A stretch of DNA of 64,000 nt from contig JAWKLR010000006.1 of the NCBI GenBank assembly GCA_041392625.1, positions 145,357-209,356 of the forward strand, read 5' to 3'. The notes beneath the pieces are model-generated. The model worked only from the letters and a program-made list of their open reading frames with translations, searched no databases and was not told the DNA's origin. The position numbers and the translations under genes were made by a program. The DNA comes from M3007 sp041392625. Lineage in GTDB: Bacteria > Bacteroidota > Bacteroidia > Chitinophagales > Saprospiraceae. This document shows positions 1-8,933 of the stretch, in pieces (within the stretch, counting starts at the first letter, position 1; every line of letters begins with the position of its first letter).

Positions 1-469
1 AAATTTAGTGCTTCGCGAACGAGAGATTCCCGTTAGGGGCGATACTGAAACCAAGCCTGGTTTTTTGGATGTGTTCACTCCTATGTGGCTAATGATCCTT
101 GTTGCCGTCCTGGGTGTACTGAGTATGTTCAACACGCGTGCTGCCCGGGTTTTTGATTTTATCTTCTGGCTTCTTTTGGGCATTGCCGGATTGGTAATTG
201 CCTTCCTTTGGTTTGCAACGGATCATTCTGCTACCAAGATGAACTGGAACATCATGTGGGCACTTCCGACCCACCTGCTCTATTTCTGGCGAACTAAAAA
301 GTCGGAATGGGCAGACAACTATTTTATGGCTACAGCTATGCTTGCCGGCCTTGCGCTTTTACTGTGGATGGTGATCCCGCAGGATATGCCTAAGGAAGCC
401 ATTCCAATTATGATTTTGATTGTAATAAAGGGAATGTGGGGCCGATACGGAAAAAGAGAAGATATTTAG
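1..469 (+). CDS. C-terminal membrane part of a DUF4105-like (Lnb-type) protein, 5' end outside window
   Basis: The frame is open to the window edge: codons before the GTG at base 8 contain no stop, so this is probably the tail of a longer gene. About five hydrophobic stretches are visible. The segment FLWFATDHSATKMNWNIMWA, with a Trp-Ala-Leu-Pro continuation, resembles the C-terminal membrane region that follows the Lnb-type periplasmic domain in Bacteroidota DUF4105 proteins. That family assignment is from memory of the motif and the periplasmic part is not visible. The product would sit in the inner membrane. No promoter or start can be judged. Confidence 0.55.
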   Translation, partial: NLVLREREIPVRGDTETKPGFLDVFTPMWLMILVAVLGVLSMFNTRAARVFDFIFWLLLGIAGLVIAFLWFATDHSATKMNWNIMWALPTHLLYFWRTKKSEWADNYFMATAMLAGLALLLWMVIPQDMPKEAIPIMILIVIKGMWGRYGKREDI

Positions 470-485
470 CCACAGCCAATCTGGT

Positions 486-1386
486 TTACAGCGCAATTTC
501 CCATTGTATGATCTGCCGGTCATCTCCCGCAGTAAATAAGCCCTTGGATGTCCACAGCAAACGGTTCACTGAATTGATATGCCCCTGATCTCTCGGGTTT
601 TCCAGCACTTTTAGAAGTTGGAGTGTGTCCGCGTCCCAGAGTCTTTAGTGTTTTATCCCTGCTGGCAGTTGCAAGCAATTTTTGATCGGGAGAAAACGCG
701 ATGTGGTTGATGGTAAACAGGTGGGCAGCAATTTCCTGTACAGGCTTTTCTATTTGGTTCAGGTTCCAGGATCGCAACATGGCATCCCTTCCAGCACTCA
801 GCAAGGTGTTGTTTGATGGGTGGTAGGCCAATGTAAAAACGGAATTGGAATGTGCTCCCACGATCCGTTGGGTGCATTCCAGTGTTTCAGCGTGAACAAG
901 GTAGATCGAGCAATCGGACGAACCGATGGCCAATTCATTTCGTTGGGCGGAATAGGTAATGGATCGCAGCGCATGTGTGCTCAACTGGATGCTTTCCAGG
1001 GGTGCCTGTCGGGCAATGCTCCAACGGGTCAGCATGCCATCGCCTCCAATTGAAAACAGATAGTTCCCATGTTGAAGCAAACCAAAAACACCTCGTTTGT
1101 GGTGAGCCAGCAATCGGGTTTGTTCAGGAGCATCGAGTGTGATCCAGTGGATTCCACCGTCCATATTGCCAGCCAACATCAAGTTTTGTGCAGGAATCTG
1201 GAGCAGGCTAAACACCCGGTTTTCAATAGAAGCTATGAGTTTGCCTTCTTCCGGGGTTCTTACATCCCATTCGACGATCCAGCCATCTCCACCACCCGAT
1301 AAAAACCGATGCGGATCAGGGGATGCGTCCAGGGCATAAATGGCGGCCCGGTGTCCGGTATATTGCTGTAGCCTGTGAACCTCCAT
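486..1386 (-). pseudogene. WD40 repeat protein, frame broken near its 3' end
   Basis: Small cytoplasmic beta-propeller of about 300 residues without a signal peptide. WD40 features include GHRAAIYALDASPD near the start, repeated GGDG...W or GRDAMLRSW blades, and HLFTINHIAFSPDQKLLATA followed by SRDKTLK. One extra base around position 642 throws the frame. Skipping it gives KTLKLWDADTLQLL and a last blade ending QWEIAL at a TAA at 486-488, so the natural gene ends there rather than at 520. WD40 propellers are protein-binding scaffolds; no partner is indicated. It lies downstream of serA on the same strand, beyond serA's terminator. Confidence 0.85.
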
Positions 1387-1405
1387 GCTATTTCAATTTA
1401 AAAAG

Positions 1406-1463
1406 AAACGTGTTTGGAACACAGCCTTTGCAAATAAACTGGCCTTCATTCCAAACACGTTTT
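1406..1463 (-). terminator. Hairpin downstream of serA
   Basis: Stem AACGTGTTTGGAA pairs with TTCCAAACACGTT across a loop of about 30 bases. On the minus strand the stem is followed by TTTCTTTTT, so it suits intrinsic termination of serA, which ends at 1501. It lies just upstream of the WD40 start at 1386. Confidence 0.65.
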
Positions 1464-1500
1464 GAACATATGCTAAGGATAATTAACCCCAAAATTGCTC

Positions 1501-2454
1501 TTATTGGTCATCGCCAAAATGTGCAATGATTTTATCTGCTAATTCCAATCCGATGTACGATTGGGCCTCCACGGTGCTGGCACCAATGTGTGGTGTACAT
1601 GAAACATTTGGGTGCTTCAAAAGTTCCTTGTTTGGGTTTGGTTCGTTGGCAAAAACGTCCATGCCCGCACCACGAATTTTGCCGCTTTCCAGGCCATCCA
1701 AAAGTGCAGTCTCATCAATGATTCCACCGCGGGCAGTATTGATCAGGAAAACGCCATCTTTCATCTGACTGATTTCTTTTGCTCCGATTACAGCGGTTTT
1801 GCTGCCTGGCATGTGCAGGGAGATGATGTCGGACTCACGAATTACCTTTTCAAAAGATTCTGTTCGGATGGTAACACAAGTTTTGATGTCCGGAAATCCG
1901 TTAAGTTCCAGTGGAATTACAGCTTCCTGGACAAATGGGTCGTGTGCCCGGATTCCCATTCCAAGGCCCAGTCCGATCTTGCCCAGTTCTTGGCCAATGC
2001 GGCCAAAACCGATGATACCAAGTGTCTTGCCTGCAATCTGTGTTCCTACGGAATAGTCTTTCTTCAATTTTTTAAAATCACCGCCGGGCAGTTCCACATT
2101 GCTACGGTGCAGCAATCGAAGCAGGGTAAATATGTGCGCTGTGGCTAGTTCTGCAACTGCGCGGGAAGATGCTTTGGGGGTATTGTAAACCGCAATGCCT
2201 TTTGCTTTGGCATGTTCCAGATCGATGTTGTCCAGACCAACTCCACCGCGTGCAATCACTTTCAGGTTTTTACCTGCATCAATGATTTCCTTGGTTACTT
2301 TGGTAGCGCTTCGAACGATCAATACATGGTATTCATGAATTTTTGAGGCGAGTTCTTCTTGCGGGATTTTTGTATCGTCGACATGGTAATTTGCTTCTTC
2401 AAGCAATAGTTTTCCATCCGGATGGATGCCGTCGTTTACCAGAATTTTGATCAT
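1501..2454 (-). CDS. serA: D-3-phosphoglycerate dehydrogenase (short form, no ACT domain)
   Basis: D-2-hydroxyacid dehydrogenase of 317 residues; first step of serine biosynthesis, oxidising 3-phosphoglycerate to 3-phosphohydroxypyruvate with NAD. The NAD-binding motif GFGRIGQ is at residues 149-155. The catalytic triad of the family is visible: Arg242 in NTARGG, Glu271 in FANEP and His289 in TPHIGAST. The chain ends soon after His289, so the regulatory C-terminal domains of longer SerA proteins are absent. A stretch around residues 178-200 is longer than usual between two Rossmann strands. serC is not adjacent, so another 2-hydroxyacid substrate cannot be excluded. A hairpin terminator follows the gene. 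Confidence 0.85.
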   Translation of the reverse strand: MIKILVNDGIHPDGKLLLEEANYHVDDTKIPQEELASKIHEYHVLIVRSATKVTKEIIDAGKNLKVIARGGVGLDNIDLEHAKAKGIAVYNTPKASSRAVAELATAHIFTLLRLLHRSNVELPGGDFKKLKKDYSVGTQIAGKTLGIIGFGRIGQELGKIGLGLGMGIRAHDPFVQEAVIPLELNGFPDIKTCVTIRTESFEKVIRESDIISLHMPGSKTAVIGAKEISQMKDGVFLINTARGGIIDETALLDGLESGKIRGAGMDVFANEPNPNKELLKHPNVSCTPHIGASTVEAQSYIGLELADKIIAHFGDDQ

Positions 2455-2736
2455 TTTTCTTTACTTGTAAAAGTGCGAGTTGTTTGGATAAAAATAAATT
2501 TTGGAAAATTGATTCACCCAGAAAAGTGGACTTGCCAGACTACGTCTACTGAATACACCAAAGTTGTATTTGGCTGTTATCGCATACAGGTTGACCTATA
2601 AAGGCATTGCTTGTGTTGGCAAAATTTGATCTGGCATGTAGAGCGTATTCAACGTTCCAACGGATTCATTCGGTCTGGTTGTAAATGAAATGTGCCCATA
2701 GTTTACGAGCAGTTTAGATCATGGCAGGACTTGCAC

Positions 2737-2745
2737 GCAAAGATA
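2737..2745 (-). promoter_or_regulatory. Candidate Bacteroidota -7 box (TATCTTTGC) for serA
   Basis: Minus-strand TATCTTTGC fits the TAnnTTTG consensus and lies about 285 bases upstream of the serA ATG. No open frame on the minus strand fills the interval, so if it is used the leader would be long. The -33 element was not convincing. Confidence 0.35.
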
Positions 2746-2767
2746 AGACTTGTTTAGGAAAATTGAT

Positions 2768-2953
2768 GTAGTTAGTAGTCAGTAGTCAGTGGTCAGTAGT
2801 CAGTGATCAGAATTATTTATAGGGCAAGTCTTTTCCTGTAAATTATAAACAAATAAACAGAGCCTCGCAGAGGCGGACTAAACGAATAAACAACTACTGA
2901 CTACTCCCTGCCAAGCATGGCAGGGCTACTGACCACTGACCACTGACTACTGA
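2768..2953. repeat. Composite intergenic repeat with GTCAGTA-type arms and GC palindromes
   Basis: Part of the 504-base gene-free stretch 2455-2958. The left arm (2768-2810) is a run of AGTCAGT/GGTCAGT words; the right arm (2893-2953) carries the reverse complement words. Between them are ATAAACAAATAAAC and the palindrome GCCTCGCAGAGGC (2862-2874), plus CCCTGCC...GGCAGGG (2906-2925). The same words recur near 6.6, 10.8, 34.5, 36.0 and 48.7 kb. The remainder, 2455-2767, shows only the candidate promoter. Confidence 0.8.
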
Positions 2954-2958
2954 TTTCT

Positions 2959-5124
2959 TCAATTGTAAAACAACTCAGATTTGCATCGGCTGATTTCCAT
3001 GTCTACATACTCTTGGGGAGTTAGGCTAACCAGATTCAAGGCTTTTCGGAGTGCCTCCTGGTCACTTTCATTGCTTGGCAGCAAGGCTTCCATCTCACGG
3101 AGGTTGCGCAGGGCCTGGCCCCAAACGCGGGCTTCGATGAATGTTTCTGCATCCCGCTGACTAATCTTGAATTGATCTATCAGGGTGTTTCGATTGCTTT
3201 CAATTCGCAGGGCAAGAGTGGCTGACTGGGCACGTATTTTTGCAGGATTGATCCGCCAGGAACTGGTGTACTTACTCCTTTGCGGCAATTGGTAATTCAT
3301 CGCTTCGTATTCCCGCAATGATTTTTCTGCAAGCCGGTATGCATCCAATGCGTTTGCATAGTCTTTAAGAAAAAACAAGGAGTCACCTGCTTCCATATAA
3401 CTGGTTACAATCTGGTATTGTACTCTGAAACTATCGGCTTCAATTACCCGGTCGCCCACTTCGATTCCATCCAGCATTCGAAGGGCAGTACACTTTAGTT
3501 TATTATCTGCTATATTTTCATAGGAAGATAGTGCAGAGTCAAAGAACTCCTCACTGAAGTTGTCTTCGGCAAGTTTGAAATCTTCACGGAGGGAACCAAC
3601 CCATTGCCACATAAACCAGATTCCAAATGCTAGGGCCAAAACCAGTGAAATTGTAGAAAGGATTCCTACTTTTCTGGCCAACCGCCGTTTTTCACGTACG
3701 GTTTCAAGTTCTTTTTCAATTTCTCTTCGACGCTCTGCTTCCTTATCTAACTGATCTTGCAAGCGTTTTCGTTCCTCATCTGCTTTTTCCTGTTTCCGTC
3801 TTAAATCCCTGGATTCAATAATCGCCGGCAAGAGGGTATCGTGGGTGATTTCATAATAGTAATCATCCAGCCGCAACTCTTTTCGAAGCAATCGGCTTTC
3901 AACCAGTGTATCCAAAAATTCGGTGCTGACATTCCAGGTTGTGGTGAGGAAATCGTCAACCATGCTGCATCGCCTGCCGATCGGAGTCACAAGGCTTTCC
4001 TCAATCACCATTTTTGCTGTATGGATCAGGTCCTCCGGATCATCGACCGGGTTTCCGGTTCGGCGGGTATAACTGAGGGGTAGGGTATTCAGCTGGCGGG
4101 TATAAAATTCCCGTATTTCGCGGCCCATTCCTTCCCAACCACCGTAAAAGTCGGGGGTGACAATAAAGTCTTTGGGCTGGTTCTCGTCGATTATTTTTTC
4201 CTCAATAAACCGACAAAGAATCTGGAGGTTAAAGGATTCAATCTCCTCCCGGTAGCGTACACTGGAAACCAGTATCTCCATCACCGGAATCACCTGCCAG
4301 AAAATCAACCATTTCAGTCAATGCTTCCTCTGGAGAGCTAAAGTTGAGCTGGCATAAGCCCCGGCCGCCTTTGCCGGTGATTCAATGGCTTCCTGCGCCT
4401 GTCTTTTATCCAATGGTTGAAGTTGGAAACGGTTGCGCAGTATGCCGGGAATTTTAGGACTAATTTCATCCAATAGGTGCAAAAAGTCGGATCGGATTGA
4501 GATGATTACCCGAAAATCCGGTTCTGCTTCCCACCAGTCCATTACCTTGCTGTTGAGTTTTTCATCGCCTTCCTGTGGCTCGTTTAAGTAGGTGCTCCCG
4601 GATAATTTCGGGCATTCCTTCATTGATCAGGTCCGGCAAGGTTACTCAATAAAATAATCGCGGTGGACAGCAGCGTGTCCAAGGGTAAACAGTTCCTCAA
4701 ATTGGTCAAAAACCAGACGGGCGTGGCCGGCAGTCCGTTGATATCAAAGTCGAGCCGCTTAATGGTTTCCCACAGCCCGGCATGTGCATTGTCTTCCTGG
4801 CTGCCGCTGCCGCTCGGAAAGGCCTCGTGGGTGACTATTGAGCACATTTTTCACCTCATCAACTATTGAACTTCCGGTTTTGTCAGCGCGAAGGAAAATG
4901 GGAACAAACCCTTTGTCTTCCAGGATTGGACTGACGCCAGCCTGAAGCAAGGATGTCTTTCCGATTCCGGATTTAGAAAACAGAACAGTCAATCGTTCCC
5001 GGAGCACCAAATTACTCAAACGCTGCACATCGACATTGCGCCCATAGAACAGGGCGCTCTGAGTCCGATCGAACGGTCGGAGCCCGGGATATCGTTTGCG
5101 AAGTTTGATTGGTTGGTTGCTCAT
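2959..5124 (-). pseudogene. nSTAND1-type NTPase with coiled coil, membrane segment and TPR-like tail, frame-broken
   Basis: Putative signal-sensing STAND NTPase of a defence-type two-gene locus. The N-terminus has the family opening KRYPGLRPFDRTQSALFYGR and a Walker A (SKSGIGKTSLL, near 4949-4981). A Walker B-like LVFDQFEELF appears near 4680-4712 when the frame is corrected, and VIISIRSDFL near 4484-4513. The intact frame 2959-4308 continues with the NTPase end, a charged coiled coil (about 3690-3810), one membrane helix GILSTISLVLALAFGIWFMW, and a helical TPR-like region. Frames break near 4850, 4712, 4620 and 4310. The start at 5124 overlaps the stop of the upstream SIR2-TIR gene as TGATG, implying translational coupling. 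Family roles in conflict systems are known; the trigger here is unknown. Confidence 0.8.
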
Positions 5125-6491
5125 CAGAGGGTGTCGATGTATTTTTTCAGGGTTTCAGCGATGTCTTTATAGTGTTCGTCTTCCTTGTTTTCTCCATAAA
5201 TACTTTGCCCGTTGAGTGGGCGGATGGTCCGGAGTTTAGCCAGGTCTGTACCCTCCAGTGCAATGGGCTTTAAGAGCAAAGGCATTACCAGGAAGTGGTT
5301 TCTTGGATTATTTTTCTTGGCGATATCAGCCAGGAATGGAAGCAATTGGATTATCATCCGCAAAAAGTCTCTGCACTCAAAAGCGGCAGGACAATTTGAC
5401 ACTTGTCCTGCATCTCGGCAATCCAACTGTCAATATCCCCGGCTCCAACGGCATCAGTGCAGTGTGTGCACTTTTACTTTTAGTGCATGGAGGTCGAATC
5501 AGTGCCTGGCAGGCTTCATCATCAAGGCTTCATTGCAGATAAGCAGATCGGCTTTAGTTCCACCGAGCATCAGAAGGGCTGTCGTCATCCAGTTTGTTGT
5601 AATGTTCCAAGCCGTTCAATAAAACTTTCCATGTTGGTGTCGGGAAATTCCATTTTAAACTCCCTTTAAAAAACACCTTTTCATGTGACTTCCACTGCAG
5701 CCTCTCCCTTGGAGGGATAGGGCAAAGGGCTGGATGCTGTTGCGTGCGTTTTTAAACAGGGCATCCACAGAACTTTCAGGCTCCAGCTCTCAAAATCAAA
5801 CCCCAGAAAGAGATAAAACCTTTGCTGCTGAAGGCCGCCAGCAGGCTGTCCGGAAGGCGTTCGTGTTGTGCTCCGGTTATCTTGTTCAGGATAACCAAGT
5901 TGATCGCTGTAGGTAAGCACCAGCGATTCCGGTTTTTTATAATAACCAAATAAATTTCAGATCAGTGGAGCGCTGTCATCAAAGTTGAACTCGAACAGCG
6001 GATCGGGATTGGGTTTTCTGGAAATTGTAAAATCAAAGCGATAATCCCGGACAGTCTCGGCATAAAACCGCGCAAAGAAATCGTCGGGAGTAGCATTTAT
6101 TATTATGCGAAAGGGGAGGTCAAGTTTTTCCAGCAAGGGATTTAATTTGCGTTTTTTCTGCCTTTTGGTAATAGGTCCGAACTCCGGCAATGATGCTGGT
6201 ATCAGAAAGGGTGTTTTGCATGCGCAAGGTGCTACAAACCTGTGGGAGGGATTTGGTTTCTTCCTCTGAGAGGTCGAGCCCCTTTGCCATTTCCATGGCA
6301 CACGATTCAATGATTGGCGTATAAGTATCCTTGGAGGTTTGGGCAGCAATAGCCGCTGGTCCTAAAAACAGGACACAGGACCCATCCCGAATTTGTCGGG
6401 CGATGTTCTGGAACAACAGGTCTGAAAGATTGTTTCCGGCTGCTTTCGCAGAGCTCCGTGATACGTCATTCGGCATAAAAAATCGCTTCAA
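5124..6491 (-). pseudogene. SIR2-like plus TIR domain protein (predicted NAD-consuming effector), heavily frame-broken
   Basis: Reading across frames gives a SIR2-like domain, then a TIR domain. SIR2 signs: GSCVLFLGPAAIAA near 6360-6390, FRIIINATPDDFFARFY near 6070-6110, LVLTYSDQLGY, and YLFLGFDFESWSLKVL near 5772-5820. TIR signs: ADLLICNEALDDEACQALI near 5510-5560, DIDSWIAEMQDKCQIVLPLL near 5390-5445, and HFLVMPLLLKPIALEGTDLA ending at IDTL-stop. At least six indels and one in-frame TGA at 5957-5959 interrupt it. Frame-corrected segments join without a gap or obvious second start, which suggests one polypeptide. Both domain types are known NADase or NAD-binding effectors in anti-phage systems; catalytic residues could not all be checked because of the breaks. 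Confidence 0.75.
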
Positions 6492-6576
6492 TCTACCAAT
6501 GCAAAACGTTTGAATGCAGGGCGGAGTATTCTGGGTAGTGCTTTTTCATCCTACTATTGGGATAATAACACTGAAA

Positions 6577-6607
6577 CAAAGATAGTATTAAAAGTGTGTA
6601 TCACAAA
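6577..6607 (-). promoter_or_regulatory. Bacteroidota promoter of the SIR2-TIR/nSTAND locus
   Basis: Minus strand: -33 TTTG (6604-6607), a 19-base spacer, then -7 TATCTTTG (6577-6584). This is an excellent match to the Bacteroidota sigma-A promoter. It would start transcription about 80 bases before the ATG at 6491 and drive both genes. Confidence 0.7.
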
Positions 6608-6629
6608 TTGCCTACTTTATTGTTGATAA

Positions 6630-6925
6630 GTTGATGCGCCCCTGGCGGGGCTAGGATGATAAGTTGATGTTTATTCGGCCCTGCGGGCCTTGTTTAATCG
6701 GGACGCTGCGCTTACCCTTGTTTATTTGTTTATAAAAAAATAAGCATCCATTTACCAATCAAACATCCAATCGACAATCGGATATCATGTAATCGGCAAT
6801 CGGCAATCACTTAGTTCGCCACTTCGAGGCTTTGTTTATTTGTTTATAAAAAACAAGCATCCATTTACCAATCAAACATCCAATCGACAATCGGATATCA
6901 TGTAATCGTCAATCGGCAATTTCTG
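6630..6925. repeat. Composite intergenic repeat with a 90-base tandem duplication
   Basis: This occupies most of the gene-free stretch 6492-6998. It opens with TTGATGCGCCCCTGGCGGGG and GGCCCTGCGGGCC palindromes, then TTGTTTATTTGTTTAT. Two near-identical copies of about 90 bases follow (6718-6807 and 6832-6920), rich in AATCGACAATCGG and AATCGGCAAT words, separated by a short GC-bearing linker. The first half matches the elements at 34.5 and 48.7 kb module by module. Confidence 0.8.
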
Positions 6926-6938
6926 GCCGGGATAAGAA

Positions 6939-6977
6939 ATAAAAAAAAGCCCTTTGGATCAGTGTCCAAAGGTTTTT
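6939..6977 (-). terminator. Terminator of hemD
   Basis: Stem CCTTTGGA (6951-6958) pairs with TCCAAAGG (6965-6972). On the minus strand it is followed by GCTTTTTTTTATTT, a good intrinsic terminator; the plus strand also has TTTTT after the stem. Its position supports a hemD stop at 6999. Confidence 0.75.
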
Positions 6978-6998
6978 ACTCCAGGAGGATTGAATAAA

Positions 6999-7774
6999 TT
7001 ACTCGTTGAGTTTTTCAGGTAGTTTTCCAGTGCGACGGCAATGGAGGGCGCCTCCGGAGTTCCTGCCTGAATGCTCACTTCCATACCGCGCCGGTAACAG
7101 CCTGGAGGGCATTGCGCCCGAAGACGCAAATCCGGCGGTCTTGCTGCTGGAAGTCAGGAAAGTTATCAAACAGGGACTTAATCTCCAGTGCGGAGAAGAA
7201 GGCAATGATATCGTATTTGATATCTTTCAGGTTGGCCAGGTCGGTATTTTCCGGACGGTACATAACTGCCTCCTGGAGCGGTACGCCAATTTCCTTGAAG
7301 AAATTGGAAACAGAGGCGTTTCCTCCTTCGCTACATGGAAGGAAGAATTTTTCGTCTTTGTTCCGCAGGATATAGGACTTCAGTTCCGTAATGCTTTTGG
7401 TGCCATTAAACACCTTCCGCTTGCGGAACATGATGAATTTTTGAAGGTAGTTTGCCGTGCTTTCGGTAGTGCAAAAGTATTTTGTATCGTCCGACATTTT
7501 AATGCGGCTCACCACACAGACGGAAAAAATGGTCTATGGCGTTCCGGCTGGTAAATACAATGGCTGTATAGTCATTCGGATACACCCGGTTTTTGCGATA
7601 TTCTTTTTCTGTCAGCCCCTGAATGGTAACAAAAGGCACGAATTCAATGTGGACATTGAAGCGCTTCTCCAACTCGTCGTAAGGAGCAGTGTTAGCCGGT
7701 CTTGGCTGAGAAATAAGAATATTGTGGACGCGGGTAAAATTGTCTTCCTGAACGGGTGCGACACTTGCAGACAT
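6999..7774 (-). pseudogene. hemD: Uroporphyrinogen-III synthase, frame-broken
   Basis: Cyclises hydroxymethylbilane to uroporphyrinogen III in haem synthesis. Frame-corrected protein is about 255 residues. Recognisable pieces: HNILISQPRPANTAPYDELE, IVFTSRNAIDHFFRL, MSDDTKYFCTTESTANYLQK, FFSALEIKSLFDNFPDF, RICVFGRNALQAVTGAG and TPEAPSIAVALENYL. Breaks lie near 7510 and 7085, and near 7020, where an A5 run would need six A to give LKKLNE-stop. A typical Bacteroidota feature is the DUF4271 gene directly upstream on the same strand. Because haem synthesis is usually essential, sequencing or assembly indels are a likely cause. Confidence 0.85.
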
Positions 7775-7820
7775 TCGGGCTACGGTTTTGTGTTTAATCT
7801 TTGGTTGTTACTATTTCATC

Positions 7821-8693
7821 TTATCCCGCCTGGTTCATTATAAATTTGATGAAAACCATCAATGGCGCGATTTCGACGGTGCAAAGGTACAACAAAAAGT
7901 GGAATTGATTGCCGGATAAAAATTTTGAACCCATAATCATGGCACGCAAAGTCCTGTATCCATAGAAGATAATGGCAAGCCCGATCGCCCAGAATACAAG
8001 GAAGTCTTTGTACTCCAAAAGAAAGGCAATCAGGAAGTTAAAGGGTACCAGGAAAAGCCCGAGCACACAGTTGAACACCAGATGAGGAAGTTATCGCTGC
8101 ACCTCTTTTGTACAGGAAAAGTAGTTGTACAAAGAATAAGCAGGATGCGGTTGGACAAAACCAAGTGATCGACAGGCTACCGAGAGTACTAAAACCAGGC
8201 ATTGCTTGAGTAATTGCTGCTTGGCGGACTGGACAATCAAAAAGGCAAAATCCCGGCATTAATCAGGAAGTTGATGTACAGTATGTAATAGGGCGTGTTG
8301 CCAGCCAGTCCGGTCGTATCCCGCTGAGCGATGGTCAGGGAGTTATCGTTGAGAAACTTCGCCAGGCACGTCCTACTGCAGCGCGGTTGGAACCCACCGC
8401 AAAGGTGAAGAAGATGAGCGCTCCGACCAGTATGATAAACAGGGTACTGGTTTTCATAGGAGGACGTTTCTCAGTTGATCGATGGGTAGGGTTTGAGTCT
8501 GAATGGCTGCTGTAAATTCTTCTGCAGCACCCGGAACCTGGCAGGCATGAGGTCGAATGGGTTGGTAGGTCCTTCCTCGGCTGGCTCTTCCGGAAAGCCG
8601 AAACGTAAGTTCAAATGGATTGCCGGAATCCTGCGCACCGAGATCGGGAGCAGTGAACAATGCCAAAAACAGAAAGAAAATCAACCTTCTCAT
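7821..8693 (-). pseudogene. DUF4271 membrane protein, frame-broken
   Basis: Inner-membrane protein of unknown function that regularly precedes hemD in Bacteroidota. The start MRRLIFFLFLALFTAPDLGA looks like a signal peptide, followed by a GNPFELTFRL motif typical of these proteins. A membrane stretch MKTSTLFIILVGALIFFTF begins at 8458, and the C-terminal portion (7821-8078) has several helices ending FLLYLCTVEIAPLMVFIKF. The segments are in different frames, with breaks around 8560-8460, 8360 and 8250-8080. Only the last part is a clean open frame. Function is not known; a role linked to tetrapyrroles is only suggested by neighbourhood. Confidence 0.7.
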
Positions 8694-8696
8694 GCT

Positions 8697-8705
8697 GCAA
8701 AGGTA
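8697..8705 (-). promoter_or_regulatory. -7 box TACCTTTGC immediately before the DUF4271 start
   Basis: Minus strand TACCTTTGC ends three bases before the ATG at 8693. If used, transcription would start at or near the ATG, giving a leaderless or nearly leaderless message, or a downstream start is the real one. Confidence 0.4.
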
Positions 8706-8746
8706 AAGAAAAGTGTGGCATGACTGTGCCCCCTGAATCCTTTTCG

Positions 8747-8754
8747 TAGTTTTG
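8747..8754 (+). promoter_or_regulatory. Candidate -7 box TAGTTTTG for purA
   Basis: TAGTTTTGC matches the Bacteroidota -7 consensus about 180 bases upstream of the purA ATG and faces away from the DUF4271 promoter. The intervening leader contains no recognised riboswitch. Confidence 0.4.
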
Positions 8755-8933
8755 CACGAACTTTGTTCGCACACAGCCCAAACCAAAAGCCTGTGGCCCA
8801 TAGCCAAAGGGTGGTTATTGTGTGTTTTAGGAGGTGTCCGGCTGGTTAATTGTACGTTATTTGCCGTATTTTTATCCCAGGCCCGCTTCCAAACCCAATT
8901 TATTCTATCACAGCAAACAGAGCGCTATCAACT

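Noticed and set aside
2768..2953. Direct repeats of GTCAGT words considered as a CRISPR array
   Set aside because: No constant repeat with regular unique spacers; arms are inverted, and units are only 6-7 bases.
6718..6920. 90-base tandem units considered as CRISPR or iterons of an origin
   Set aside because: Only two copies, no spacer pattern, and no replication initiator gene nearby.
7882..7889. Perfect TACCTTTG on the minus strand, about 110 bases upstream of the hemD start
   Set aside because: It is inside the DUF4271 coding region where the conserved residues LYLCT force this sequence, so promoter function is doubtful.
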